64,000 nt of DNA from Ideonella sp. (GCF_016702655.1 NZ_JADJDO010000040.1:1-64000), one strand, 5' to 3'. Counted from the stretch's first letter, positions 21,202 to 29,372 are shown. Translations and numbers: made by a program. Notes: a model not told the origin generated them from the sequence alone.

Positions 21202-21431
21202 CAGTCGTCGCCCCACATGAATCGATGGGCAGCCTCGGTAGCCTCCTCGTCTTCATCGCGGCGACGACGGCGGCGTTGGCGGTCCTCTTCTTCTTCGTCA
21301 ATCTCGGCCGCTGCTAAGGCAGCGGAGATTGCGCCGGGTGGCGCTGTGACTAGCAGCACCAGGATGCCCCAGGCCAGATAGCCAAAGTAGCCAACAACGG
21401 CAAGAACTAGGAGCGCGTGGAGCTGGGCCAT
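21201..21431 (-). CDS. Small membrane protein with charged tail
   Basis: 76 residues. One or two hydrophobic segments ('ALLVLAVVGYFGYLAWGILVLLVTAPPGAI') are followed by an extremely charged tail ('EIDEEEEDRQRRRRRRDEDEEA'). The ATG at 21431 follows a GAAGAAACG purine stretch; an upstream in-frame ATG at 21467 overlaps the previous gene. Translation is coupled to the downstream secreted-protein gene. No family recognised; the inner membrane is the likely location. Confidence 0.55.
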   Translation of the reverse strand: MAQLHALLVLAVVGYFGYLAWGILVLLVTAPPGAISAALAAAEIDEEEEDRQRRRRRRDEDEEATEAAHRFMWGDD

Positions 21432-21456
21432 CGTCGTTTCTTCGGGCGAGTTGGGC

Positions 21457-21783
21457 TCAGAAGGCAAACATCAGGGAGGAATTGATGCTCGTCAGGTAGG
21501 CGAGCTTGGTCGTCGCCATCACCTGCATGCCGAGGGCTGGAAACCGCATCACTCGTCGGTACGCAGCCTCGACAGCATCGTCCACCACCGGGCAAATCGC
21601 TCCCCATTGCGGGTTCAAACGCCGATCCTGTGCCAGCTTCACCAGCGTGCTCATGCCGCTGAGCAGGGCGTTTTGGCTTTCCACCTGCTGTTCGTACCCA
21701 GCGGCTGCAGCCACCGCGCACCGCGTCTTGAACTCGAACACCACGTTGGCCTTCGTTGGCGAAACGGGGGATGCCACCAGCAC
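21457..21783 (-). CDS. Small hypothetical protein
   Basis: 108 residues starting at GTG 21783; a TAG lies just upstream in frame, so no longer start exists. Content is largely helical, with two cysteines ('TRCAVAAAAGYEQQVESQN', 'GAICPVVDDAVEAAYRRVMRF'). It lies 12 bp after the preceding gene, in a run of four minus-strand genes. Function unknown. The set resembles a small envelope-associated operon carried by the island. Confidence 0.5.
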   Translation of the reverse strand: MLVASPVSPTKANVVFEFKTRCAVAAAAGYEQQVESQNALLSGMSTLVKLAQDRRLNPQWGAICPVVDDAVEAAYRRVMRFPALGMQVMATTKLAYLTSINSSLMFAF

Positions 21784-21795
21784 AAGGACATCGAA

Positions 21796-22080
21796 CTAAA
21801 GAGCGTCGGCGTTTGCCTTCTTCACGCGCGCCGGCATTTCATCGGCCATTCGCTGCACGTTGGGAGGCACCTCGATCACGCCGTTCGTTTGCAGCACAAG
21901 GAACAAAGGCATGGGTTGGGCGGCCAGCAGTTGTTCCAGCCGCGTCCCGAAGTCGATCGCAAAGGCCACAGGCGTCGCCGCCATGAGCGCTATCGCTGAC
22001 GCTACGCGCTTCAGCCGACGCAGGCTCCTAGTCGGGTGACCCCTCAAGAAGCCGAGAGCGACAAGGAAAACGAGATTCAT
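21796..22080 (-). CDS. Small exported hypothetical protein
   Basis: 94 residues. A basic stretch 'RSLRRLKRV' precedes a hydrophobic core 'ASAIALMAATPVAFA' with a plausible signal-peptidase site before 'IDFGTR'. The mature part is only about 50 residues ('LEQLLAAQPMPLFLVLQTNGVIEVPPNVQRMADEMP'). It is the first gene of the four-gene minus run and diverges from the XRE regulator. Unknown function. Confidence 0.5.
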   Translation of the reverse strand: MNLVFLVALGFLRGHPTRSLRRLKRVASAIALMAATPVAFAIDFGTRLEQLLAAQPMPLFLVLQTNGVIEVPPNVQRMADEMPARVKKANADAL

Positions 22081-22140
22081 GTTCGGTATGAGTTAAAGAT
22101 AACGTGGTTTTTATTGTGCTGCGCCGCGACCCTTTTGTCG

Positions 22141-22443
22141 ATGCAAAAGCGCGAGATTCAGGCTGGGCGCCCTAAAGGCGCGACTACCTCAGACCCTGTA
22201 GTAGCTCAGGCATTTGGTGTCGCAGTTCGTGCCATGAGAACGAGCCAGGGGGTAGCGCAGGAGGCCCTCGCTCACCGGGCCAAAGTGGAGCGGTCGCATA
22301 TGGGGAAAATCGAGAGAGGTGAGCACATGCCGACCCTGGCGCTGGTTCTCAAGATCGCCAAGGCGCTGGGCGTGAGCGCTGGCGACTTGATGTATTGCAC
22401 GGAGGCTTTGTTGCCGCCGGACTACTTGGCTGCGGAGAGCTGA
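22141..22443 (+). CDS. XRE-family transcriptional regulator
   Basis: 100 residues. A canonical helix-turn-helix (HTH_3) covers about residues 25-80: 'FGVAVRAMRTSQGVAQEALAHRAKVERSHMGKIERGEHMPTLALVLKIAKAL'. The ATG at 22141 is preferred over 22036 because the upstream extension is hydrophobic and unlike the family. It diverges from the small exported-protein operon and probably regulates it, itself, or both. It carries no extra effector domain. Confidence 0.75.
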   Translation: MQKREIQAGRPKGATTSDPVVAQAFGVAVRAMRTSQGVAQEALAHRAKVERSHMGKIERGEHMPTLALVLKIAKALGVSAGDLMYCTEALLPPDYLAAES

Positions 22444-22583
22444 ATCGGGAGTGCGCGCGGGATGGCCCCGACTGAAGGACTTCTGTCATGACCCGCTGGG
22501 ATGACGCAATGCCGTACGCGGTCTTCAGTGTTCGCGGATGCTGTTCTCGACAGGTCCCGTGCGCAAACGTCGGCGCATCGCTT

Positions 22584-23180
22584 TCAATTCACCGGCCACC
22601 CGTGAACACCGGACATCAGCTCGCTGAGTTCCTCGGCTTCGCCCCGTGGCACGCCCATGCGCGCATTCCGACGAGCCGATATGACCAACTGTTGTACTCG
22701 GTCCACGGGCCAAGAAGCCCGCTTGCCGGCCGTGACCAGCAGCTTCAGCGTGCTGCAGAAGGTGATATTCGGATAGGCCCGCGCGACTACGGTACGAGCC
22801 TTGTTTTCGTCTAGAACGACAGGGTGGCCCCGGCTCGTCAAAGCGATGGCTGCGCTTTCGCCGCTGTCGAGCCGCGAAGTGATGGACCCCTGAACCAACG
22901 ACAGGTAGGTCTCATACTCGCCGCCGGTCATGCGCTCTATGCTGAGCATGCCAAGTTGGCGGAGTTCGTCCAGAACAGGCCCGTGGTTTTGGCCAGGCAC
23001 AGGGTGGCGTTGCACCTCATTCAGCGTTCTCTGCTCCACGAGACATACGCAGCCGAGGGCTCGTACAACTCCTTGAATGTCACCGCATCCAAGTAGGTTG
23101 ATGATCGCGCTTGCGTCGACAACAATCGGGCCGTGCGGTAAGTGGTCAAAGAGCAAGCTCAAGCGCTTCCTCCTTGACAT
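22584..23180 (-). CDS. PIN-domain nuclease (probable toxin)
   Basis: 198 residues. The PIN acidic residues are visible: D22 in 'IVVDASAIINLL', E in 'LNEVQR', then 'SGESAAIALTSRGHPVVLDENKAR', the usual arrangement for metal-dependent RNases of VapC/DUF3368 type. The start at 23180 overlaps the end of the XRE-ImmA gene by 35 bp, so the pair is translationally coupled. PIN proteins next to XRE-COG2856 fusions are a recognised toxin-antitoxin arrangement; here the pair ends an operon with a QueC-like gene. The C-terminal 60 residues are outside the PIN core. Inference: a toxic or effector RNase of the operon. Confidence 0.75.
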   Translation of the reverse strand: MSRRKRLSLLFDHLPHGPIVVDASAIINLLGCGDIQGVVRALGCVCLVEQRTLNEVQRHPVPGQNHGPVLDELRQLGMLSIERMTGGEYETYLSLVQGSITSRLDSGESAAIALTSRGHPVVLDENKARTVVARAYPNITFCSTLKLLVTAGKRASWPVDRVQQLVISARRNARMGVPRGEAEELSELMSGVHGWPVN

Positions 23181-24303
23181 CGCCGAGCCCACCCTCCAAT
23201 GCCTTTCGCACGGTCACCAAGTCCAATTCCAACATCGATGCGAGTTGCTGCTCAGAAAGTAGTTCACGCTGATAGGCGATGCTGGCCAGCAGCAAGGTTC
23301 GCGGCGTGAAGGGTGGCGCTTCTTCTGCGGTTTGCATTTCATCGACCACGCGTTCGCGGTGCTTCAGCCCCACACGATTGGCGCGCAGTTGCTCGTACGT
23401 TCCCTGCTTCAATATCCCGAGTCGTACCATGCGCCGCGTCATCGCCTCGATGGACACGTTGAAGAAGACGGCCATCATCAGCAGTTGACGCACTGAGAAC
23501 CCGCCGAACATCCGCTGCAGTTCGTCCGCCTTCTTGCGCACGGCGGATGCGGGCGTGAGTAGGGCGATACCGAACAGATCGAAGAATCGCTCTTCGCGGT
23601 CAACTGGCTCATCTTCTGCGAACAAGATGGACAACCCGAGTTTGCGGACGAGCAGGTGGCCGATCTCATGGCCTGCCGTAAGTCGCCTTCGATACAGTGG
23701 GTGAAGTGAGTTCAAGAGAACAAAGCCGCCGACGGCGGCGTCGAAAGCAACAGCTCCGCTGACTTTGGAAGGCAACGGCCGCTCGAACACTCGCAGGCCG
23801 AGTTCAAACTCCATCAATGCGGTCAGGTCTTGGATAGGGCCAAGTCCGATACCCAGCCTCGTCCTCAGAGCAAGTGCCGCGTCCTCAGCTTGTTGTTCGA
23901 TGGAACCCGTCTTGGAAATGCTTACGTCTGGAAGGTCGAGTTTTTGGGGACGCTGACCAACCAGAGTCTCGAGTTGGATAGCCGAGGCAGCCAGTCGATG
24001 AAGCTTCGCAGCAACCTCTACTTCATCGCTCGCGAGATTGCTTTGCGCGCTCATGCGAAAGTCAACTTCCATCTGCAGCTCGGGGCGCTCTTGATCGAGC
24101 AGTTCGCTCTCGGGGCAGTCGTACAGCTCGGCCAACGCCCTGAGTTCGTCGGCCCCGACTGCACGCTTGCCGGCTTCGATTGCCACGATGGTGGTGCGGG
24201 CAAAGCCCAACGCCGTAGCCGCGGCTTCCTGCGTCAGGCGTTTGAGCGTGCGAGCAGCTTTAAGGCGACCTCCTAGTATTTCGGGTCTGATGGTGATGGC
24301 CAT
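23146..24303 (-). CDS. XRE regulator fused to ImmA/IrrE metallopeptidase
   Basis: 385 residues. The N-terminal HTH (residues 10-65) is followed by a linker and a Zn-peptidase domain with HEIGH at 212-216 and downstream acidic residues ('EERFFDLFGIALLTP'), matching the COG2856 ImmA/IrrE family. Such proteins cleave partner repressors or act as antitoxins. The start is one base after the QueC-like stop, and the gene overlaps the PIN gene. It is the most likely binder of the three TGACA-N-TGTCA-type sites at 26270-26334. The last 60 residues ('PPFTPRTLLLASIAYQRELLSEQQLASMLELDLVTVRKAL') form a second helical, HTH-like segment. Confidence 0.82.
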   Translation of the reverse strand: MAITIRPEILGGRLKAARTLKRLTQEAAATALGFARTTIVAIEAGKRAVGADELRALAELYDCPESELLDQERPELQMEVDFRMSAQSNLASDEVEVAAKLHRLAASAIQLETLVGQRPQKLDLPDVSISKTGSIEQQAEDAALALRTRLGIGLGPIQDLTALMEFELGLRVFERPLPSKVSGAVAFDAAVGGFVLLNSLHPLYRRRLTAGHEIGHLLVRKLGLSILFAEDEPVDREERFFDLFGIALLTPASAVRKKADELQRMFGGFSVRQLLMMAVFFNVSIEAMTRRMVRLGILKQGTYEQLRANRVGLKHRERVVDEMQTAEEAPPFTPRTLLLASIAYQRELLSEQQLASMLELDLVTVRKALEGGLGDVKEEALELAL

Positions 24304-24304
24304 T

Positions 24305-25693
24305 TCATCCCCTCGCCAGTTGAGTGACCCACGAGGACTGTCCGCATTGCTGGAGAAATGCGTTCCATTCGGATCGGTGCTGCTTTAGTAGCGCAAACAT
24401 GTCGTCCTTGACCTCTTGAGTTGAGCGTGCCTGATAGCGTGCCAACCCATCAATTTCCGCCCAAACGCGCGCAGCTGCCGGGGTATCTGCCAAGTCTGCA
24501 AGGCGCTGCATGCTTCTGGCGCTGTTGAGTGCCACATCGCGGTAAGCCGCAATTTCTCGTGGCAAGTCGCCATCTCCGAAAGTACCGTCGATAGTCGACG
24601 CCTTGAGGTCGGCAGCGCGGTAGCGAGTGCTGTCCGTCAGCCCGGCGGCGTGCACCGAAAGTCGTCTAAGAAGGCAGTTGCCGCATACGCCACAGTGAAC
24701 TTTTCGGCCACCATCGTGCGCGTGTCGGGAGTCGTAGGAACAGGAAGGGTGAGCTAGCAACCATTCATTGCTGTTGGGCCGCACCTTTGCAAGGCGAGCG
24801 AGCACCTGGCCTTTCGTCAAGAAGAGACCGGGGTGTTCGAAGTTGACTTCGCGTCCGGTCAGTGCATGCACAAACCTCGCGAGCCGACACGTGAAGCCAG
24901 GATGGCAGCTGCGGTGCGGCGCTTCGTTGCCCAGGGGAACCAGTGACCCGCCAAGGCTGCCCTGGCCGTTTTCCGGTACCAAGACGCGGCTCGTGTCGGA
25001 CATGGCTGCACCGTAGGCAGCCATCATGTCGTAGATGAATGGGCGAGTCCGAAAGCTCGGTTCGGCATGATGGGGCTCATCGACCTGCGACGAGACCGGA
25101 ACGGCCCGCGCGCGACCTCGTCGCCCAAGCGATCGCCAGCTAGCAGACCGCCGATTCGCGTTGATGTTTACATGAACAATCTCCAGCTTCTCGCTCCGAC
25201 TGGCAGTCAAGAGTTCGCTTTGCGCGTACGAGTCGAGGCCGTGACTGAAAGGTACAAAGACTCGTGGTACATCAGGTGACGAGACAACATGGACCTGGCC
25301 TGCCGCCGCTGGTTTGCGCCTTCGTTTGACGAATCGAAACGACCATTGATCTCCCGTCAAATACTGCAGGCAATCCTCCAAGCTGTTGGTGACCGCTTGC
25401 GTTCGCCAAGTGTTCAACTCGTAGACCGGCAGCTCGATCTCAAGGGTGCGTTCCCACGTGCGACTGTGGTGCCGAACGAATCCTCGGTCGGCAAGCCGGA
25501 CCGCGCCCAAGAGGGACGCGATGTCATGGGAAATTCCGGTCGGTGCGCTGAAGCAAAACTCGTGGAGATGCTTGGTTTCGAAGGAAGTGCGCGCGTCGAG
25601 TCTTCGAACAAGGATTCCGGGCTCCGAGCAAGGCTCGCTGCTCTCCGACAGGACCAAGGTGCCGGCCACAACGGGTTTTTCTGCTGCGGTCAT
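24305..25693 (-). CDS. QueC-like PP-loop ATPase of the defence-associated type
   Basis: 462 residues. After a 140-residue N-terminal domain comes a PP-loop variant SHGLDS (150-155; QueC has SGGLDS). Then come a 'TRPFIYDMMAAYGAAM' helix, PENG (239-242), 'RSCHPGFTCRLARF', 'FEHPGLFLTKGQVLARL', and a zinc site formed by C318, C334, C337 and C340. QueC makes the 7-deazaguanine precursor preQ0. Related proteins in Qat (QatC) and type IV CBASS loci act in phage defence, the latter by attaching a deazaguanine to a protein. There is no other queuosine gene here, so a housekeeping role is unlikely. The ATG shares its A with the preceding TGA (TGATG). The frame is intact. Confidence 0.82.
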   Translation of the reverse strand: MTAAEKPVVAGTLVLSESSEPCSEPGILVRRLDARTSFETKHLHEFCFSAPTGISHDIASLLGAVRLADRGFVRHHSRTWERTLEIELPVYELNTWRTQAVTNSLEDCLQYLTGDQWSFRFVKRRRKPAAAGQVHVVSSPDVPRVFVPFSHGLDSYAQSELLTASRSEKLEIVHVNINANRRSASWRSLGRRGRARAVPVSSQVDEPHHAEPSFRTRPFIYDMMAAYGAAMSDTSRVLVPENGQGSLGGSLVPLGNEAPHRSCHPGFTCRLARFVHALTGREVNFEHPGLFLTKGQVLARLAKVRPNSNEWLLAHPSCSYDSRHAHDGGRKVHCGVCGNCLLRRLSVHAAGLTDSTRYRAADLKASTIDGTFGDGDLPREIAAYRDVALNSARSMQRLADLADTPAAARVWAEIDGLARYQARSTQEVKDDMFALLKQHRSEWNAFLQQCGQSSWVTQLARG

Positions 25694-26247
25694 CACAGTG
25701 ATACCGACAATGGAAGATCGAGTGCGGCGTCAACCGAGAGTTTGACTTTTCGCCCGCGTCGCGGTGGGTCGCGAAGGAGGTCGCAACTTGGAAGCTCGCC
25801 GTGCAATCGGCGTCGTACCAGGGCCGACTGGTGCGCATCGAACTGGCTGGCCACGCGTGACGAAACCAGCTCTACGCAGTCCTCTCCGAAGACACGCAAC
25901 GCCGTTCCGACCACAAGATTCCGGAAATCGGATGGCACGCGATCATCCCGCGCCAGGAGTCCCAAAGCGATTTCGCACGTAGAGCGCGCCTGGGGGTTGG
26001 GGCAGGTCGCCATAAGCGCCTTCAACTCTTCTCGCACTTTGTCTTGGGCGAAGAAATCGCAGCTACCCAAATCCAGCGCTCGCTCGAAAGCTTGGCCCCA
26101 AGGCGACATGAGCCAGCCAGCATCCCTGCGAACGGCAAGCGTGAGTGCGTCTCGAAGGTCTTCCTGGCTCGCTTCGGCGCGCGCCAGACGCAGCACTCTT
26201 GCCCAAAGGGTACGGGGTGGAACCGATTTGTGCAGGTCATCGCGCAT
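25693..26247 (-). CDS. Unknown protein heading the QueC-like operon
   Basis: 184 residues, predicted almost entirely helical, with no recognisable domain. Blocks include 'TLWARVLRLARAEASQEDLRDALTLAVRRDAGWLMSPWGQAFERAL' and 'DRVPSDFRNLVVGTALRVFGEDCVELV'. The ATG at 26247 is chosen: AAGAGG lies 7 bp upstream, and an earlier ATG at 26307 would put two operator-like palindromes inside the gene. Its stop overlaps the QueC-like start. By position it could be the substrate or partner of the QueC-like enzyme, as small partner proteins are in related systems, but nothing in the sequence proves that. Confidence 0.7.
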   Translation of the reverse strand: MRDDLHKSVPPRTLWARVLRLARAEASQEDLRDALTLAVRRDAGWLMSPWGQAFERALDLGSCDFFAQDKVREELKALMATCPNPQARSTCEIALGLLARDDRVPSDFRNLVVGTALRVFGEDCVELVSSRVASQFDAHQSALVRRRLHGELPSCDLLRDPPRRGRKVKLSVDAALDLPLSVSL

Positions 26248-26269
26248 TTGGAAGCCTCTTGACGATGTC

Positions 26270-26334
26270 AGAGATGGTGCCTCAAATGCTATGACATTGT
26301 CAAACAATTAGTGCAACCTCCTCTGACACTGTCA
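26270..26334. promoter_or_regulatory. Three palindromic operators between divergent defence operons
   Basis: TGACGATGTCA (26270-26280), TGACATTGTCA (26292-26302) and TGACACTGTCA (26324-26334) share TGAC(A/G)-N-TGTCA symmetry, with centre spacings of 22 and 32 bp, near whole helical turns. They lie between the start of the QueC-like operon (minus, 26247) and the MNT gene (plus, 26394). A dimeric HTH protein, most simply the operon's own XRE-ImmA protein, could repress both directions. Confidence 0.75.
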
Positions 26335-26393
26335 TCGCGGGTCAACCGACAGGTTGCGAATCGCTGCAAATAAAGCGACAATCGACGCCGAAT

Positions 26394-26996
26394 ATGCATC
26401 AATCCTTGCCCTCCCTGCTGTTCCCGGAGTACCGGCGCCGTGTGCTTGGGCTACTGCTGCTCCGCCCAGATGAGGCTCTGCATGGACGCGAAATTGCGCG
26501 TCGGACTGGCCTGGCCCCCGGCACCATCACTCGCGAGCTGACGAGGCTCGCGGAAGTCGGCTTGCTCAAACGCGAGAAGCGCGGAAACCAGCAGCTGTAC
26601 AGCGCCGACACCGGCGGGCCAATCTTCGCGGAACTGGCCAGCATCCTGCGCAAGACCTCCGGCATGGCCGACGTGCTCGTTCAAGCGCTCGCGCCGGCAG
26701 CTCCGAAGCTTCGTCTTGCATTCGTGTTCGGCTCGGTAGCACAGGGACGCGAAACCGCTGGTAGCGACATTGACCTCATGCTGATTGGCGACATCAGCTT
26801 CCGAGAGGTTGTGGAGCTTCTCTTTCCGGTTCAAACGACCCTTGGCCGCGAGGTGAATCCGAAGGTGTACTCGGCCGTCGAGTTTTCCGAGAAGGCGCCG
26901 GTGGAGCCGTTTCTCGCCGACGTGCTGGCGAAGCCAAAGATATTCGTGATCGGGAACGCTCATGACCTTGAAGAACTTGCTGGGCATCAGCCTTGA
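26394..26996 (+). CDS. Winged-helix plus MNT nucleotidyltransferase (MntA-like antitoxin)
   Basis: 200 residues. The N-terminal winged helix is 'HGREIARRTGLAPGTITRELTRLAEVGLLKREKRGNQQLYS'. The nucleotidyltransferase domain has the exact GS-x10-DxD motif (G113, S114, D125, D127: 'GSVAQGRETAGSDID'). MNT proteins of this kind AMPylate a tyrosine of a partner HEPN toxin and so silence it. The fused HTH probably gives autoregulation from the operators upstream. It overlaps the HEPN gene by 35 bp. Intact. Confidence 0.82.
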   Translation: MHQSLPSLLFPEYRRRVLGLLLLRPDEALHGREIARRTGLAPGTITRELTRLAEVGLLKREKRGNQQLYSADTGGPIFAELASILRKTSGMADVLVQALAPAAPKLRLAFVFGSVAQGRETAGSDIDLMLIGDISFREVVELLFPVQTTLGREVNPKVYSAVEFSEKAPVEPFLADVLAKPKIFVIGNAHDLEELAGHQP

Positions 26997-27399
26997 CGCC
27001 GTTGCTGCCGACAAGGTGTCGGTAGGAATGCTCATCGCTGCCGCCGAGCGCAACATTGCCGATGCACAGCTCCAAGGTCTGAGCAGCGAAAACCGGTTCG
27101 ACGCTGCCTACAAAGCGATCATGCAAATGGCGATGGTGGCCTTGAACGCGAATGGCTACCGGACGCTGAAGAGCAAGCCCGGACATCACCAGACGGCGAT
27201 CCAGACGCTGCCGTTGAGCGTTGGTCTTCCGCAGCCGAAGGTCATCGTTCTTGATGCGCTCCGCAAGCAACGCAATCTTTCGGACTACTCTGGTGACTTG
27301 GTGCCCGACGCGGCGGCAGCAGAGTGCGTTATGAGCGCGAAGGAGCTGCTGGCCCATGTCAGGACATGGCTCAAGGCGAACAGGCCCGATCTACTTTGA
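26962..27399 (+). CDS. HEPN-like partner of the MNT gene
   Basis: 145 residues, all-helical. Its length, coupling to an MNT gene and layout ('RFDAAYKAIMQMAMVALNANGYRTL...GHHQT') fit the HEPN family. The C-terminal 'LDALRKQRNLSDYSGD' sits where HEPN toxins have their R-x4-6-H motif. Here the histidine is not obvious (RNLSDY), so RNase activity is uncertain. A tyrosine that could receive AMP is present in that motif. Expected role: toxin of a type VII-like MNT/HEPN pair, or an inactive version. Confidence 0.7.
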   Translation: MTLKNLLGISLDAVAADKVSVGMLIAAAERNIADAQLQGLSSENRFDAAYKAIMQMAMVALNANGYRTLKSKPGHHQTAIQTLPLSVGLPQPKVIVLDALRKQRNLSDYSGDLVPDAAAAECVMSAKELLAHVRTWLKANRPDLL

Positions 27400-27582
27400 T
27401 GGTGGTCCTGCGCGTTGACAAGGCCTCAGCGTAATGAGTTCGCGCGTCCTTACATTGACAAACACGAGAAGCGAGTCGCCGTTACTCAAACGAGGACTGA
27501 ACCAAGCCAGCCCGGTCCTTCTTTGCCGGTAGGTGCCTCCCTCCACCCCAGTTGGAGGAACCGCTGCAGCCATTGTTCGCCG

Positions 27583-28298
27583 TTAATTCGGTCGCGCCGT
27601 CGAAGCGCTGAACGACGTGCTGCTTGCGGAGGGTGGCGTGACGGATTTGATTTTCGGTGCGCAAGTGTTCGTGAAGTCACTTTGGGGTTGCCACCGTCGA
27701 CTCTCGCCGGTGCCGCAGAGGACGTTTGGCCGCGCCTCCATCGAATCGGGCCGTGAGATGCGCGGTCCGTCGAGTGTTGCGTCGCTCGCCGGGGCAAATA
27801 GCTGGCCCTGGTCTGGAGCGTCAGGAAGCCCGGCGCCGCCCCAGTCGACGACAGGAAGCGGGCGGCTTTTGTATCGGCCCAGGACGTGCCAAGACTGCAC
27901 CTCGATCCAGCAGAGGCCACCTTCCGAAAATGCGCGTCGCTTACGGTCGCTGACGGCATGCGTGTGCCAGACCTCGATCAGCAGAAGCAAGCGGCCCGAA
28001 CTGGCGGATCGCACGGTGAGATCAGGGATGTAACGGCGGCCGGCGATGCGTATCGGCTTTTCGCGGTCAACAACGACAGGCGTCCTCGGGGTAGTAGCGG
28101 TTGGACGCTTCTCCAGGTCACGCCGCCGTGGAAGTTGCAGAGCAGGCCTTCTTCGGCTTGCAGCTCCAGGCTGAGGCGCCGTATGGCCAGCGCGTGTGGT
28201 GACGCACCTACGGCGCTTTTCCGTCTGCGCTGCACGCGCTGATGACAGCGGCGGGCCCGGTTTCGGGTCCGAGCGTTGCTGTGAAGTGGCTTTAGCAT
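27583..28298 (-). pseudogene. Degenerate CoiA-like / PD-(D/E)xK protein gene
   Basis: Two minus frames share a coding signal. The upstream part (28298 to about 28110) has 'LSLELQAEEGLLCNFHGG'; the downstream part has 'IRIAGRRYIPDLTVRS', 'LLLIEVWHTHAVSDRKRRAF' and 'CWIEVQSWHVL'. A 'PDL' strand followed by 'IEV' and a basic helix resembles the nuclease core of CoiA-like and other PD-(D/E)xK proteins. The frame changes near 28100-28115 and the C-terminal end is unclear, since other frames also look plausible below 27700. I regard it as a broken or mis-sequenced gene. Function not assignable beyond a possible nuclease fold. Confidence 0.35.
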
Positions 28299-28337
28299 GT
28301 GGTGGCTCCCGATGTCGATGAGCCCACGGTATTGAAC

Positions 28338-29372
28338 ATGCACCCCCTTTCCCAGTCCGAAACCCTCCATCGACCCTCCGCGGAGGGCCTGCTTGCACCG
28401 CCTGGGCAGGCCGCTCAGGTCATGCGCGCGTTTCTGGAGACGACGAGGCTAGAGCGAAAGAGCCAAGCCTACGAAGTGCTGTCTGAGCTGGCACTCCGTA
28501 CGCTGGAGCGGGTGAACCAAGCGCAGTCAACCGAATTCACGGCGCAGAACCTCAAGGCCGGGGTAGCGCCCGATGTAACCAAGGACCCGAGTGGATGGCT
28601 GAGCCCACTGTGGGCCAAGCTGTTGGCGTTGGAGCCGCAGTGGCAGGAGGGCTTGGCGGAAACGGCCCGAACACTCGGCGTGGAATTCATCCCGAAGCTT
28701 GGCAAGCATCCGGGTTCCCCGGCGCTCTACTACCTGGAAGCGGTGAGTGTTCCGGCCGATGCCGCCCCCCTGTCGGTCACCCCTGCGCCTGCTGGTGGCG
28801 TCCACTACACGCCGGAAGCTGTTGCCGCTCCGGCGGCCTGGCTGAGCGGCGCCTTGAAATCTGGTGTCGTTCGATGGACCACAGGCCTGCGCTGGACACT
28901 GTTGGGAGGCATCGTCGTCGTCACCCTCGTCGCGCTGGTCTTCGTTTGGCTCATGCTCTACCTTGGCGTCCGCACCACACGACCGCTGAGCCTGGCCGAT
29001 GTCCTCGGGATTGCTCTGGGCATTGCCGTGATCGCTGGTTTAGCCAGCCCCTACCGGTTCTTGAATGAGCTATTCGATCTGCGGATCGTGTTGGCGCCCA
29101 GTGTGTTGACGCCGATCTCGCTGGACAACGTCACCCTGGAAATGCGTCGACGGGACGCCGACGATGAGGTCGGAGAGCTGGCGTTTGTCAGATACACCGC
29201 CGTGTGTCCGATCTGTGATGGCCAAGTCTTGGTTGATTCTGGTCGAAGTGAATTTCCAGGTCGGCTGATTGGCCGCTGCCGGCGTTCAGCCCGCGAACAT
29301 GTCTTCAGCTTTGACCATGTTTCCCGCATCGGCGTGCCGCTGCGTGATGCAATGAAAGGCGCGCGAGCATGA
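28338..29372 (+). CDS. Membrane protein with C-terminal zinc ribbon
   Basis: 344 residues from ATG 28338; a GTG at 28299 is the alternative. About 180 soluble residues are followed by two membrane helices (about 187-209 and 220-237) and a C-terminal domain with 'CPICDG' and a later 'GRCRRS...H', a probable zinc ribbon. The stop overlaps the HEPN gene start (ATGA). No named family. The pairing of a two-helix membrane protein with an HEPN RNase suggests a sensor/effector pair in which the membrane protein anchors or triggers the RNase. That is inference from architecture only. Confidence 0.65.
   Translation: MHPLSQSETLHRPSAEGLLAPPGQAAQVMRAFLETTRLERKSQAYEVLSELALRTLERVNQAQSTEFTAQNLKAGVAPDVTKDPSGWLSPLWAKLLALEPQWQEGLAETARTLGVEFIPKLGKHPGSPALYYLEAVSVPADAAPLSVTPAPAGGVHYTPEAVAAPAAWLSGALKSGVVRWTTGLRWTLLGGIVVVTLVALVFVWLMLYLGVRTTRPLSLADVLGIALGIAVIAGLASPYRFLNELFDLRIVLAPSVLTPISLDNVTLEMRRRDADDEVGELAFVRYTAVCPICDGQVLVDSGRSEFPGRLIGRCRRSAREHVFSFDHVSRIGVPLRDAMKGARA

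Noticed and set aside
24305..25693. Housekeeping queC (queuosine/preQ0 synthesis)
   Set aside because: Protein is twice the length of QueC, has SHGLDS rather than SGGLDS, an extra N-terminal domain, and no queD, queE or queF nearby.
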